From: a virus
IMG/VR virus record: IMGVR_UViG_3300032240_001210
Span: 1-27,703 of that record
DNA length: 27,703 nt
Strand: one strand, 5' to 3'
Shown: positions 15,742 through 24,424 of the stretch, one piece after another
Layout of the letters: the number at the start of each line of letters is the position of its first letter
How positions within the stretch are numbered: position 1 is the stretch's first letter
Notes under the pieces: generated by a model
Databases searched by the model: none
Told to the model about the DNA's origin: nothing
Seen by the model: only the letters and a program-made list of their open reading frames with translations
Program-made: the position numbers and the translations under genes

Positions 15742-17526
15742 ATGGCATACTTAATTAACAAATCAGATGGGTCAGTATTAACAACAGTATCAGATGGTCA
15801 GATAGATAATTTGACCACTGACCTTACCCTTATTGGTAAAAATTACAGCGGCTTTGGTGAAGCGTTCAATGAAAATCTTATCAAGCTACTAGAAAATTTT
15901 TCAGGTGTAACTAAACCTACAAAACCAATACGAGGACAAATTTGGTTTGATGTAACAGAATTAAAATTAAAAGTTTATAACGGTACGGCATTCCAGCCAG
16001 TTAGCTCGGCAACTATTGCGGCAACACAGCCAACAACTCTTACTCCGGGAGATTTGTGGTTTGATGATACTAACAAACAATTATATTTCTATGACGGAAT
16101 TGATACATTACTTCTAGGACCTGCTTACGGCATTAGCCAAGGTCTAAGCGGAATCAAAGTAACAACTATTTTAGATACACTAAATCAAAGTAAAGTTATA
16201 ACAAGTTTGTATAACAATGGTACCTTAATAGGTATTTTTTCTAGCGCCGCTGCTGAATTTACTCCTAAGATTCCTATTGCTGGTTTCAGTGGAACAGTCG
16301 TACCTGGCTTTAACGCAGGAAGTTTAGCAGGTATAAAGTTTAATGTTACAGCTACTAATTCAGAAAGATTGGGTGGAAGATTAGATACCACTTATATTCG
16401 TAATGATACAAACAGTGAAATTAACGGCAAGGTTAAAATCAACAGTGGAGTTGAAGTAGGTGGCGCAGGTAACGTAAAGTTACTAGAAGTAAACGGTAAT
16501 TTGTTATTACAAAACACCAGTCAGAATAAAACAATTATCATCAGTGCTAGATCCGGTGGTAACCAATATGATGCAATTACCATTGAACCAAGTTCGCAGA
16601 CAGTTAAAATTTATGATGGATTTTTAAGTAGTCAAACAACTGTTGGTGGAAATTTAACAATTAATGGAGACCTAAAGGTATTAGGTAATACTGTTTCTGT
16701 TGATGTTTCTAATCTTAGAATAGAAAATAAATTTATCGAATTAGGCATAAAATCAGACAGCACATTATTGACAGACCTAGAAGCAGATAAGGGCGGAATT
16801 GTTTTAAAGGCCACTGCTGACAAAGAACTCATTTGGAATTACAACAAGCAAGCCTGGGTCAGTAGTGAAAATATTGATCTACAGGTAGATAGATATTTCA
16901 GTATTGATGGAGTTGCATTATTAAAAAAACAAGGTAATACTTTTGCATTGACCAATGCAGTTACATTGGCAACAGGTATTCAAATTTTTGGCACACAAGC
17001 AGAGTTTACTATTGATAACATTTACCTTAACGGTAATAAAATCAGCACATTAAACACTGACGGTAATCTTGAATTAGAACCAAATGGCAACGGAAATATT
17101 GCCCTTATCGGCCTACCAAGAATTACAGATATGGGAGAGCCAGTTGGTATTTCTGATGCCACAACAAAAAATTATGTAGACAGTCAGATAAAAGCAAGAA
17201 GTCTAGCATTTACACTTGATATTAGTGACGGGCTTTCAAACAGTGTTATTGGATCTTGGTTGTCACAATTAGCGCCCGTTGCTGAGTATGCTAACGGAAC
17301 AATAGCTAGGATATTGTGTACAGTTACAAGTAATTTGAGCACAGACTTGAATCTTAATTCAAATTTAAATCAGTCAACATCTACATTTAATACACCTACT
17401 GGAACTGGTGCTGCGGTAACCAACGTGAGTTTTAGTACTCTTACTGTACCTGGCTCAGCAACTAACATAACAAGATTGATTAAAACATATCAAATTATTG
17501 CAAGTGCTTGGACATTTGTAGCATAA
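15742..17526 (+). CDS. Fibre B: anchor-type tail fibre, unrecognised C-terminus
   Basis: 594 aa. The ATG is 9 bases after fibre A; only a weak AAGAGA precedes it, so translation may depend partly on coupling. The anchor (1-213) contains IGKNYSGFGEA, LLENFSG, GQIWFD, GDLWFD, LLGP and NSERLGG. The middle is beta-rich with VGGNLTINGDLKVLGNTV and the marker IENKFIELG...DKGGI. Residues 473-486 (ATTKNYVDSQIKAR) carry the DATTKNYVD motif common at shaft ends of phage fibres. The tail of the protein ends RLIKTYQIIASAWTF, a form I associate with fibre C-termini in marine phages. No collar, S74 or enzyme domain is seen. Role as a virion adhesin or shaft follows from the shared anchor; the specific receptor is unknown. 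Confidence 0.83.
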   Translation: MAYLINKSDGSVLTTVSDGQIDNLTTDLTLIGKNYSGFGEAFNENLIKLLENFSGVTKPTKPIRGQIWFDVTELKLKVYNGTAFQPVSSATIAATQPTTLTPGDLWFDDTNKQLYFYDGIDTLLLGPAYGISQGLSGIKVTTILDTLNQSKVITSLYNNGTLIGIFSSAAAEFTPKIPIAGFSGTVVPGFNAGSLAGIKFNVTATNSERLGGRLDTTYIRNDTNSEINGKVKINSGVEVGGAGNVKLLEVNGNLLLQNTSQNKTIIISARSGGNQYDAITIEPSSQTVKIYDGFLSSQTTVGGNLTINGDLKVLGNTVSVDVSNLRIENKFIELGIKSDSTLLTDLEADKGGIVLKATADKELIWNYNKQAWVSSENIDLQVDRYFSIDGVALLKKQGNTFALTNAVTLATGIQIFGTQAEFTIDNIYLNGNKISTLNTDGNLELEPNGNGNIALIGLPRITDMGEPVGISDATTKNYVDSQIKARSLAFTLDISDGLSNSVIGSWLSQLAPVAEYANGTIARILCTVTSNLSTDLNLNSNLNQSTSTFNTPTGTGAAVTNVSFSTLTVPGSATNITRLIKTYQIIASAWTFVA

Positions 17527-17535
17527 CAGGAATTT

Positions 17536-17539
17536 GGAG
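17536..17539 (+). promoter_or_regulatory. Ribosome binding site GGAG fixing the fibre C start at 17546
   Basis: GGAG lies 6 bases before ATG 17546. The frame is open back to a TTG at 17534, which would add four residues (MERY), but that codon overlaps or lies upstream of the GGAG and the family alignment begins at MAY. The ATG is therefore preferred. Confidence 0.8.
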
Positions 17540-17545
17540 CGATAC

Positions 17546-20500
17546 ATGGCCTATATAATTAATAGATTTGACGGAACACAGTTAACCATAGTAGATGACG
17601 GAGTCTTGGATAACTCCACTCCGTTGAGTCTGGTTGGTAGAAATTACACAGGCTACGGTGAAGCGCAGAATGAAAATTTTATTTTCCTATTAGAAAATTT
17701 TGCCAATATAAGCCCTCCTACAAGACCGTTAACAGGACAAGCATGGTATGATAAAAATGCAAGAGCATTAAAAGTCTACAACGGCACTGCTTGGTTAAGT
17801 ATTGGTAATGCAACGGTAAACGAAACAGAACCAGGACACAGCAATGGCGGACTTTGGTTAAAAACAACCACGCAACAATTGTATATTAGTGACGGTGCTG
17901 TTTGGAGACTAGTAGGTCCTGAAGCTGCCGAAGGGTTTGCAGTAACCAAGATGACCAGTAAAACTGTAAAAGCATCTACTGGTTTATTTTTTCCAATAAT
18001 TGTAACTGAATTAAATGGAGTTACAACCAGCGTTCAATCTGATCAGGAATTTACTCTAGATAATACTGCTAATGAAATTCCTGGATTTTCAACAATATAT
18101 CCCGGTTTAAATTATCCTACAACAAAATACGCAGTTACTGGTAATCTTAGAGGAAATGCTACATCTGCAACTAGATTAGAAACTGCTAGAACAATTAACG
18201 GAGTTAGCTTTAATGGCACTGATAACATCACAGTAAAAGCCATTACTCCAAATGCGCTATTGCCAGGTGAGTATATTAAGGGTACATCGTTTGATGGCGG
18301 AGTAGCAAATACCTGGAATATTGATGCAACACCTCAATCTAGAGCAGGATCAATAGTAGCTAGAGATTCCACTGGTGGTTTTTCCGCTACTCAAGTTATA
18401 GCCAATGTCTTTGGCGACGTTGTTGGAAATATTACATCACTGTCTGGTGCCAGCATTATTAATACCCTTCAAGCAGACACAATAACAGGAAGAACATTTT
18501 CTGGAAATTCTGCAACTGCAACTAGATTACAAGTTCCTCCAAAGATCAATACCATAGAATTTGATGGAACAAAGAATATCACACTACCGGTTCCTGCAGA
18601 TACATTAACCACTGATACACTAGCACCTAATGTTGTTAACTCAAGTCTAGTAAATCTAGGCAAGCTAGAGTTTTTAGAAGTTGAAGCACCTGGTATAAAA
18701 GTTGGAGATGGCAACAACATCAATATCTATATTGAAGGATTTACACCTACAATTGAATCTGATGTTACTAATGCCCTTAAATTAAAACTAGCCACCGGAA
18801 ATGCTAGACTTGCACCAACTACTATTACTTTTGTTTCTTCGTTAACCGCATCCTCAAATGGCGGCTCTGCGCCTTCTTTGGTTCCAGACTTTACACTATC
18901 TACAACTGAAGATCAAAGACCGGCTTTAGGCTTACCTTCTTATCGTTGGAGTAATGTCTACGCTAAAAAAACTACTACTGATACTGTTCAAACAACAACA
19001 TTAACTGGAAACGGACCAACTAATCAAGTTACTGTTTCAAACAACTTAATAGTATCCGGTGCAACATATAGTACAGTCTATGGTAATGTAACTGGTAATT
19101 TAGTTGGTAATGTTACTGGCGCCGCAAGTCTAAACATGTTAAAGTCAGGTGATGCTATGACCGGAGACCTATCCTGGTCTACAACCGGGCGTGGTTTAAC
19201 ATGGTCAATGAACACTGATGGCGCCAGTATTAAATTTTACAACACAGGCGATGCAGACACTAACAGTAGATTAGAGTTTAACACCAACGACAACGGCAAT
19301 GAATATTTCCGTTGGACTCATACAATTAGTAATAATACATTTGAATCAATGAGATTGACTCCAAATAATTTTGGGTCAGCAAGTTTGATTTTAACTGGAG
19401 ATTTTAATGCTTCTGGTAATATCAGTTTAACAGGAACATTCCAAGGTAACGGTTCAGGTATCACTAACATAAATGCCTTTAACCTAGCTACTGGTACAGT
19501 TCCATCTGCAAGATTATCCGGAGGTTATGCCATTGATGTTACTGGAAATTTAACAGGTAATGTTACAGGTAATACTCAAGGAACTCATACTGGTCCTGTA
19601 ATTGGCAATGTTACAGGTACAGCCAGTGGAAACTTATCATCTACAGGTGGTACACTAACCGGTGACTTAAACTGGACGGCTTCTGGACGTGGTATCACTT
19701 GGTCAATGAACACCGACGGCGCGAGTATTAAATTCTATAATACCGGTGACGGTGATACAAGTAGCAGATTAGAATTCCAAACAACTGATAACGGCAACGA
19801 ATATTTTAGTTGGACACATGCCAGCGGCAGTACTTTTGAATCAATGAGACTTGTGCCAAATAGTAGCGGTAATGCCGCTCTTACTGTGTTTGGTAATGCC
19901 ACAATCAATGGCACAACAACAGGAACATTTGTCGGTACTGGTACAAGTTTAAATATCAACGCTGATAGACTAACGACAGGTACTGTACCTGCTGGTAGAT
20001 TAAGTGGAACTTATGCAATAGCTATTTCTGGAAATGCTAATACAGCAACTACCGCCGGTACAGCAACAAATCAAGCCGGCGGTAGTATAAATGCAACAAC
20101 TGGTTCATTTAGCGGAAGAGTAGCACAATCTATCAGCGGTTTCCATGCAGCCTCAAAAGAAGTTATTTCAACTAGAACTGACAGTGGATTCTACGACTGG
20201 CCAAGCCCAACAACCGCCAACGGGTGGCCTGTAAACGGCAGCTGGCATCATTTGTTGTCATCAACCCATGTCAACGATGCCAACTATTATGCCATGCAGT
20301 TTAGTGCAGACTTCTACGGTCAGAATTTATACTATAGAAGTACAGCAGGTAATGGGTCTACTGCTTGGAACAAGATATTACATGCTAACAATTTCAACGA
20401 TTATGCTCCTAGCAAAGCAGGTGCTGGTGCAACTGGCACTTGGGCTATTAACATTACTGGAAGTGCAGGATCTGCAGGAACTGTGCTATGGTCTGGAGTA

Positions 20501-22456
20501 ACCGGTAAGCCTAGTATTGCCTATAACGATGGCGGAACTTATGGAATCAATATAACAGGCAATGCAGCATCAGCATCAATACTTGCAGGCGGCACTAGCG
20601 ATGCTAATTATCTAAGATTTAGAGGATATGTCTCAGGCGATGCGGGTACAGATTCTATCACAGGTATGGGAGTATACGGCATTAGCATGCCTGGATATTC
20701 TGATACAGTACTACATTTTGGAACAGCTGGAGGTTCAAGTCCTGCAATACAACTTCGTGCAAACTATGGCGATAATCTTTGGTTTAGAGTTGCTCGTGAC
20801 AGCGAAACACAGTGGGACGGAGTTGGATCTAGAGATAAACTAATTCTTCATTCTGGAAATTACAATAGTTATGCACCTACACTAACAGGTGGCAATGCTA
20901 GCGGTACTTGGGGTATTAATATTACCGGTAACTCTAATACAGTTACAACTTTAAATTCAGGACAGATCGTATCAGCACTAGGGTATACTCCAGTCAATCC
21001 TGGATCATTAACTAATCAATCCGGAACAGCAATAATAGGTTCTACAGCAGTTTTATCCGGTAGACTAACTGTAGCAGCAGGCAGCGACAAAGGAATATAT
21101 TGGCCCTCCGATGCATTTGGCGGCAGTGGCGATACTGCAAGAATTACTCTAGAAACCGCCAGCGGTGAAGCCACTCGTATGCGTTTCACAATAACCAATG
21201 ATGCAGACGACTACTTTGAGTTTTCAGCACCAACTGATGCTGGTTTAAAAATGAACGGTAATACCGTTCTACACGCTGCAAACTATTATTTCTATGCTCC
21301 AAGCCTAACAGGTGGCAACGCTTCTGGATTATGGGATATCAACATCACAGGATCAGCAGGCTCTGCAGGATCTGTAGCTTGGACTGGAGTAACTGGCAAA
21401 CCTAGTATTGTTTTAAATGATGGCAGTACTTACGGCATTAATATTTCAGGAAATGCTAATACCGCATCTAGTACAACAGTAGTTTCTAATAGAGGAAATG
21501 TATCAGCAGAAAGCGACGGTACCGGAGAGCCCGGTGGTGCATTGACACTTCGCAGTGTTTATAACAACGGCTATCCTACACAATACGGTAATGTAATAAC
21601 TCTAGGTGGTGCAGGTGGTGGCGAACTACTAGTTGGATGGAGCGGAATTACAGGTGCTCATGCTGACAACTATATTCGTAGTCGTAGAGACACTGGCAAT
21701 ACCTGGAGCGCCTGGGCACGATTAATAACTGATGTAAATTATAACCAGTATTCTCCAACTTTAACAGGCGGTGGTGCTAGTGGTACCTGGGGAATAAGCA
21801 TCAACGGAAATGCACAAACAGTTACAGCAGTCACTTATCAACAGGTGATTAATGCTTTAGGTTATGCTCCGGCTAACGCTTCTGATCTAGCTAGAGTCAC
21901 AACTAGTCCTTTACAAGCATCTAATATAACAACTACTGGTACACTAACAGTGGCACAAGGTAGTGATCTTGGTATTCGTTGGCCAAATGATGCTTACGGT
22001 GGCGGTGGCGATACAGCAAGAATTACATTAGAAAGTGCAGGTGGCGAAGCCACTCGTATGCGGTTTACAATGACCAACGATGCTGACGATCAATTTGAAT
22101 TTTCATCTCCTAGTTATAACGGTCTAACAATGAACGGCTACACTGTTCGTCACGATGCAAACTTACAATTTACCTCCGGCACAAATTATTCAACTAGCGG
22201 ATTTACTAATCAAGTAGGTTCGTGGAATTTTGATGCTAACCACTTTGATGTTTATCCGCCAGCGGGTTATAGTATAGAAAATATTGTTGCTTTTATTCCG
22301 TCAATTCATGTTATTCATTTTGCAGGCGGAGTTAATGGTGATGATTCGATGGTTTGTTACTATGGTTTTTTTAGTGATCGAATTAGGGTATATGTACAAA
22401 ACACAGAACAGCGTAGCACCCCAGCCGCAAACTGGCTGGCCATTTGGAGAAGATAA
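17546..22456 (+). CDS. Fibre C: long repeat-rich tail fibre with conserved tip
   Basis: 1636 aa, the longest of the five fibres. The anchor (about 1-205) has VGRNYTGYGEA, LLENFAN, GQAWYD, GGLWLK, LVGP and PGFSTIYPGLN. Fibre repeats follow: two TARTINGVSFNGTDNIT-type units, the RW module (LPSYRWSNVYAK), then two diverged 130-residue units (GRG(I/L)TWSMNTDGASIKFYN) at 19157 and 19651. Further on are GVTGKPSI, TGGNASGTWGINITGN and ALGYTP repeats and two units of D.GI.WP.DA.GG.GDTARITLE (21076, 21955). Residues 866-950 and about 1327-1395 look like pyocin-knob-type modules (DSGFYDWPSP, AWNKILHANNF; YIRSRRD, WSAWARLI). The tip (about 1546-1636) has FDVYPPAGY, FIPSIHVIHFAGGVNGDD and SDRIRVYVQNTEQRS. 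The gene's stop overlaps the chaperone start, which suggests that chaperone acts on this fibre. Confidence 0.88.
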   Translation: MAYIINRFDGTQLTIVDDGVLDNSTPLSLVGRNYTGYGEAQNENFIFLLENFANISPPTRPLTGQAWYDKNARALKVYNGTAWLSIGNATVNETEPGHSNGGLWLKTTTQQLYISDGAVWRLVGPEAAEGFAVTKMTSKTVKASTGLFFPIIVTELNGVTTSVQSDQEFTLDNTANEIPGFSTIYPGLNYPTTKYAVTGNLRGNATSATRLETARTINGVSFNGTDNITVKAITPNALLPGEYIKGTSFDGGVANTWNIDATPQSRAGSIVARDSTGGFSATQVIANVFGDVVGNITSLSGASIINTLQADTITGRTFSGNSATATRLQVPPKINTIEFDGTKNITLPVPADTLTTDTLAPNVVNSSLVNLGKLEFLEVEAPGIKVGDGNNINIYIEGFTPTIESDVTNALKLKLATGNARLAPTTITFVSSLTASSNGGSAPSLVPDFTLSTTEDQRPALGLPSYRWSNVYAKKTTTDTVQTTTLTGNGPTNQVTVSNNLIVSGATYSTVYGNVTGNLVGNVTGAASLNMLKSGDAMTGDLSWSTTGRGLTWSMNTDGASIKFYNTGDADTNSRLEFNTNDNGNEYFRWTHTISNNTFESMRLTPNNFGSASLILTGDFNASGNISLTGTFQGNGSGITNINAFNLATGTVPSARLSGGYAIDVTGNLTGNVTGNTQGTHTGPVIGNVTGTASGNLSSTGGTLTGDLNWTASGRGITWSMNTDGASIKFYNTGDGDTSSRLEFQTTDNGNEYFSWTHASGSTFESMRLVPNSSGNAALTVFGNATINGTTTGTFVGTGTSLNINADRLTTGTVPAGRLSGTYAIAISGNANTATTAGTATNQAGGSINATTGSFSGRVAQSISGFHAASKEVISTRTDSGFYDWPSPTTANGWPVNGSWHHLLSSTHVNDANYYAMQFSADFYGQNLYYRSTAGNGSTAWNKILHANNFNDYAPSKAGAGATGTWAINITGSAGSAGTVLWSGVTGKPSIAYNDGGTYGINITGNAASASILAGGTSDANYLRFRGYVSGDAGTDSITGMGVYGISMPGYSDTVLHFGTAGGSSPAIQLRANYGDNLWFRVARDSETQWDGVGSRDKLILHSGNYNSYAPTLTGGNASGTWGINITGNSNTVTTLNSGQIVSALGYTPVNPGSLTNQSGTAIIGSTAVLSGRLTVAAGSDKGIYWPSDAFGGSGDTARITLETASGEATRMRFTITNDADDYFEFSAPTDAGLKMNGNTVLHAANYYFYAPSLTGGNASGLWDINITGSAGSAGSVAWTGVTGKPSIVLNDGSTYGINISGNANTASSTTVVSNRGNVSAESDGTGEPGGALTLRSVYNNGYPTQYGNVITLGGAGGGELLVGWSGITGAHADNYIRSRRDTGNTWSAWARLITDVNYNQYSPTLTGGGASGTWGISINGNAQTVTAVTYQQVINALGYAPANASDLARVTTSPLQASNITTTGTLTVAQGSDLGIRWPNDAYGGGGDTARITLESAGGEATRMRFTMTNDADDQFEFSSPSYNGLTMNGYTVRHDANLQFTSGTNYSTSGFTNQVGSWNFDANHFDVYPPAGYSIENIVAFIPSIHVIHFAGGVNGDDSMVCYYGFFSDRIRVYVQNTEQRSTPAANWLAIWRR
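19157..20040 (+). repeat. Two diverged ~400-bp units in fibre C
   Basis: The unit starting at 19157 (MTGDLSWSTTGRGLTWSMNTDG) recurs at 19651 (LTGDLNWTASGRGITWSMNTDG). Both continue through GASIKFYNTGD, SRLEF, DNGNEYF, FESMRL and end with ATGTVP/TTGTVP and RLSG.YAI. The spacing between starts is about 494 bases. Synonymous and replacement differences are scattered, so the duplication is not recent. Confidence 0.75.
20461..22165 (+). repeat. Repeated shaft units in C-terminal half of fibre C
   Basis: GVTGKPSI.....YGINI(T/S)GNA occurs near 20490 and 21385. TGG(N/G)ASG(T/L)W(G/D)I occurs near 20885, 21308 and 21768. ALGY(T/A)P occurs near 20979 and 21857. The block SD(K/L)GI.WP.DA(F/Y)GG.GDTARITLE...EATRMRFT.TNDADD occurs at 21076 and 21955. 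Together they form a two-period array of about 880 bases, typical of a trimeric beta fibre shaft. Confidence 0.7.
22446..22449 (+). promoter_or_regulatory. Ribosome binding site GGAG for the chaperone gene
   Basis: GGAG, inside the last codons of fibre C, is 6 bases before ATG 22456. A TTG at 22444 in the same frame lies upstream of this site, so it is rejected as the start. Confidence 0.75.
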
Positions 22457-22836
22457 TGTATTATATAGTTATTGAAAACGGTGGAATTTCTAGCATATTA
22501 AATTATGAACCTAATGTGCCTGAAACTCACACGGTAGTAGAAATTTCCAATGCAGAACATGAAAGTATCGTAACAGCTAAAACTCATTATTTTGATCTAA
22601 CAGATAACACCGTTAAGTCATATAGTCAAACGCATTTAGATACGGAAGCAGCTAAGGAAGCTCAACGTATTACAAATGCCGAAAAAAGAAAGTTTTTAGC
22701 AGACTCCGATTGGAAAGTCATGCGTCACCTACGTGAAAAAGCACTAGGACAAGCTACTAGCCTAACAGACCAGCAGTACCTAGACCTAGAGCAGGCTAGG
22801 GCAACGGCCGCGGCAGCAATAGTGGAAATCCAATAA
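22456..22836 (+). CDS. Tail fibre assembly chaperone, Tfa-like
   Basis: 126 aa. The A of its ATG is the last base of the fibre C TAA stop (TAATG), a coupling arrangement. The N-terminal part (1-60) is a small beta-rich domain (MYYIVIENGGISSILNY; THYFDLTDNTV). Residues 62-83 are a charged, probably helical linker. The C-terminal part has SDWKVMRHLREKALG (84-98), LTDQQYLDLEQAR (103-115) and AAAAIVEI, matching the C-terminal form of phage tail-fibre assembly proteins (SDW......E......LT...Y..L...R...R..I). Proteins of this group usually lie just 3' of the fibre they help fold or trimerise, here fibre C. It differs from the fuller lambda Tfa in length, and no T4 gp38 adhesin features are seen. 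Whether it stays on the virion is not known. Confidence 0.75.
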   Translation: MYYIVIENGGISSILNYEPNVPETHTVVEISNAEHESIVTAKTHYFDLTDNTVKSYSQTHLDTEAAKEAQRITNAEKRKFLADSDWKVMRHLREKALGQATSLTDQQYLDLEQARATAAAAIVEIQ

Positions 22837-22839
22837 ATA
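22832..22839 (+). promoter_or_regulatory. Candidate late promoter AATAAATA before fibre D
   Basis: The same octamer as at 12782 overlaps the stop codon of the chaperone gene. By T4 spacing the transcript would start near 22845, giving a leader of about 20 bases to ATG 22865. This is the longest junction between genes in the window (28 bases), which fits a new transcription start here. Confidence 0.5.
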
Positions 22840-22864
22840 CTAGTTACATGCTTGGATAATATAA

Positions 22865-24406
22865 ATGGCCTACGAATTAAACAAATATAACGGTACTTTC
22901 TTTGCTTCAGTTGACGATCAAACACTGAATACCACAGCTACGGACCTACGATTTGTTGGTAGAAATTACAGCGGCTACGGTGAAGTAGAAAACGAAAATT
23001 TCTTACATCTGCTGGAAAATTTCTCAAATACCAGTGCTCCTCCAAGAGCAATTGGCGGCCAACTTTGGTTTGATACCAGCGTAAAAAAATTAAAAGTTTT
23101 TGATGGTAACAAGTTTAAAATTGCCAGCAGTGCAGAATCTAGTGCTACAGCACCTACAGGTCTTTCTGTTGGTGACTTTTGGTGGGACAATCAAAACGAA
23201 CAAATTAATGTTTGGAATGGCACAGAGTTTATCACAGTAGGCCCTGAAAAAGCGCCAGTATATGGGTTAACATCATCTGCTCCAGCAGTGGTAAAAGATG
23301 TTGTTGGCAGCGAACATCAAATTATTAAATTTCAAGTCGGCGGCGATGTAATTGCAGTAGTAGCAAGAGCCGCATTTACATTGGGTGCAGTAAATACTAT
23401 TGTTGGATTTAGTGATATTAGACCTGGTATAAATTTTATCAATTCTGATGTGCTAGGAGTTACTTCATCTTCTCATAGATTTTGGGGAACTGCTGCCAAT
23501 TCAGATAGATTAGGTGGCTATACCGTTGATAATTTTTTAAGAACAGGTGCTACATCTTTTACTTCTCAGATTACATTTGCAGACAGTGGATTGGTAGTTG
23601 GTGATCAGCAGGATTTAAGAATATCAGTAGTTAACGGATCAATACCAGTTATTGAAAGTTACAGAAATAGTCCGTTTGCTCTTAGAATTTCTAACCAAGG
23701 CGGTGACATTAAAGATATCGCAGTAATTAAAGATATTGGAATAGAGCCAGGTACAACTAATTTGTACTATCTAGGAACAACATCGGCAAAATGGAAAGAA
23801 GTAAATGCCATAACTATAAAGGCAACAGAGTTTTACGGAAAGTTTATTGGTGAAATACAAAGCACATCTACAGGAACCCCCTTAAATTTTAACTCGGTAG
23901 TGATTAGTGGAGCATTTAATCATTCATCAGCAACGGATAACTTTAATGTTTCTCTTTCGGGATCAGCCACGGCAACCTTAACATCTGGCGCAGTAGGATC
24001 CATTAACAATTTTAACATAGGTACTACCATTAGGGGCACTGGTGCATTTACAACATTAACCGCAAATAGCCCAGTTACATTTACAAATACAACTAATGCA
24101 AATTCTACAACAACAGGAGCACTAATAGTCAGTGGCGGTGCAGGTATAAGCGGTCCAATATTTGTTGGAGGCGACAGTAAATTTACCAGCACAGGCGGAC
24201 TTGGAATTCCAGTAGGAACCACCGCTCAAAGAGCAGCAGCACCATCATTGGGAATGATTAGATTTAACTCAACTATAGGTGAATGGGAAGGTTGGGATGG
24301 CACACAGTGGAGATTTATTGGTGGTGATTCTAACGAAGACTACGGATTGGTTACAGCTAGCCCAGATGTGTTTGTAGACTATGGCGCAATAACCGGATTA
24401 ACATAA
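22865..24406 (+). CDS. Fibre D: anchor-type tail fibre with short GTQW-type end
   Basis: 513 aa. The ATG is preceded by a weak GGAT (22854-22857) and by the candidate late promoter. The anchor (1-218) has VGRNYSGYGEVENENFLHLLENFS, GQLWFD, GDFWWD, TVGP, GFSDIRPGIN and NSDRLGG. The RW module is LGTTSAKWKEVNAITIKA. A TTGALIVSGGAGISG repeat lies near residue 415. The C-terminus (446-513) reads IPVGTTAQRAAAPSLGMIRFN, then EWEGWDGTQWRFIGG, a form I know from the ends of marine phage fibre proteins. No collar or self-cleaving domain is seen, so this may be a short fibre or a partner of the next gene, whose N-terminus and GG-repeat would suit continuation of a shaft. That pairing is inference. Confidence 0.82.
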   Translation: MAYELNKYNGTFFASVDDQTLNTTATDLRFVGRNYSGYGEVENENFLHLLENFSNTSAPPRAIGGQLWFDTSVKKLKVFDGNKFKIASSAESSATAPTGLSVGDFWWDNQNEQINVWNGTEFITVGPEKAPVYGLTSSAPAVVKDVVGSEHQIIKFQVGGDVIAVVARAAFTLGAVNTIVGFSDIRPGINFINSDVLGVTSSSHRFWGTAANSDRLGGYTVDNFLRTGATSFTSQITFADSGLVVGDQQDLRISVVNGSIPVIESYRNSPFALRISNQGGDIKDIAVIKDIGIEPGTTNLYYLGTTSAKWKEVNAITIKATEFYGKFIGEIQSTSTGTPLNFNSVVISGAFNHSSATDNFNVSLSGSATATLTSGAVGSINNFNIGTTIRGTGAFTTLTANSPVTFTNTTNANSTTTGALIVSGGAGISGPIFVGGDSKFTSTGGLGIPVGTTAQRAAAPSLGMIRFNSTIGEWEGWDGTQWRFIGGDSNEDYGLVTASPDVFVDYGAITGLT

Positions 24407-24410
24407 TACC

Positions 24411-24415
24411 AGGAG
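24411..24415 (+). promoter_or_regulatory. Ribosome binding site AGGAG for the S74-type gene
   Basis: AGGAG is 9 bases before ATG 24425. A second AGGA touches the ATG and is too close to act. This is the strongest Shine-Dalgarno match seen in the window. Confidence 0.7.
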
Positions 24416-24424
24416 CATTTAGGA

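Noticed and set aside
20268-20843. Two plus-strand frames inside fibre C (20268-20501, 20628-20843)
   Set aside because: They lie in another frame of a well-supported fibre and their products show no domain.
22180-22456. Diversity-generating retroelement target at the fibre C tip
   Set aside because: No reverse transcriptase, no template repeat and no C-type-lectin variable-region pattern were seen in the window.
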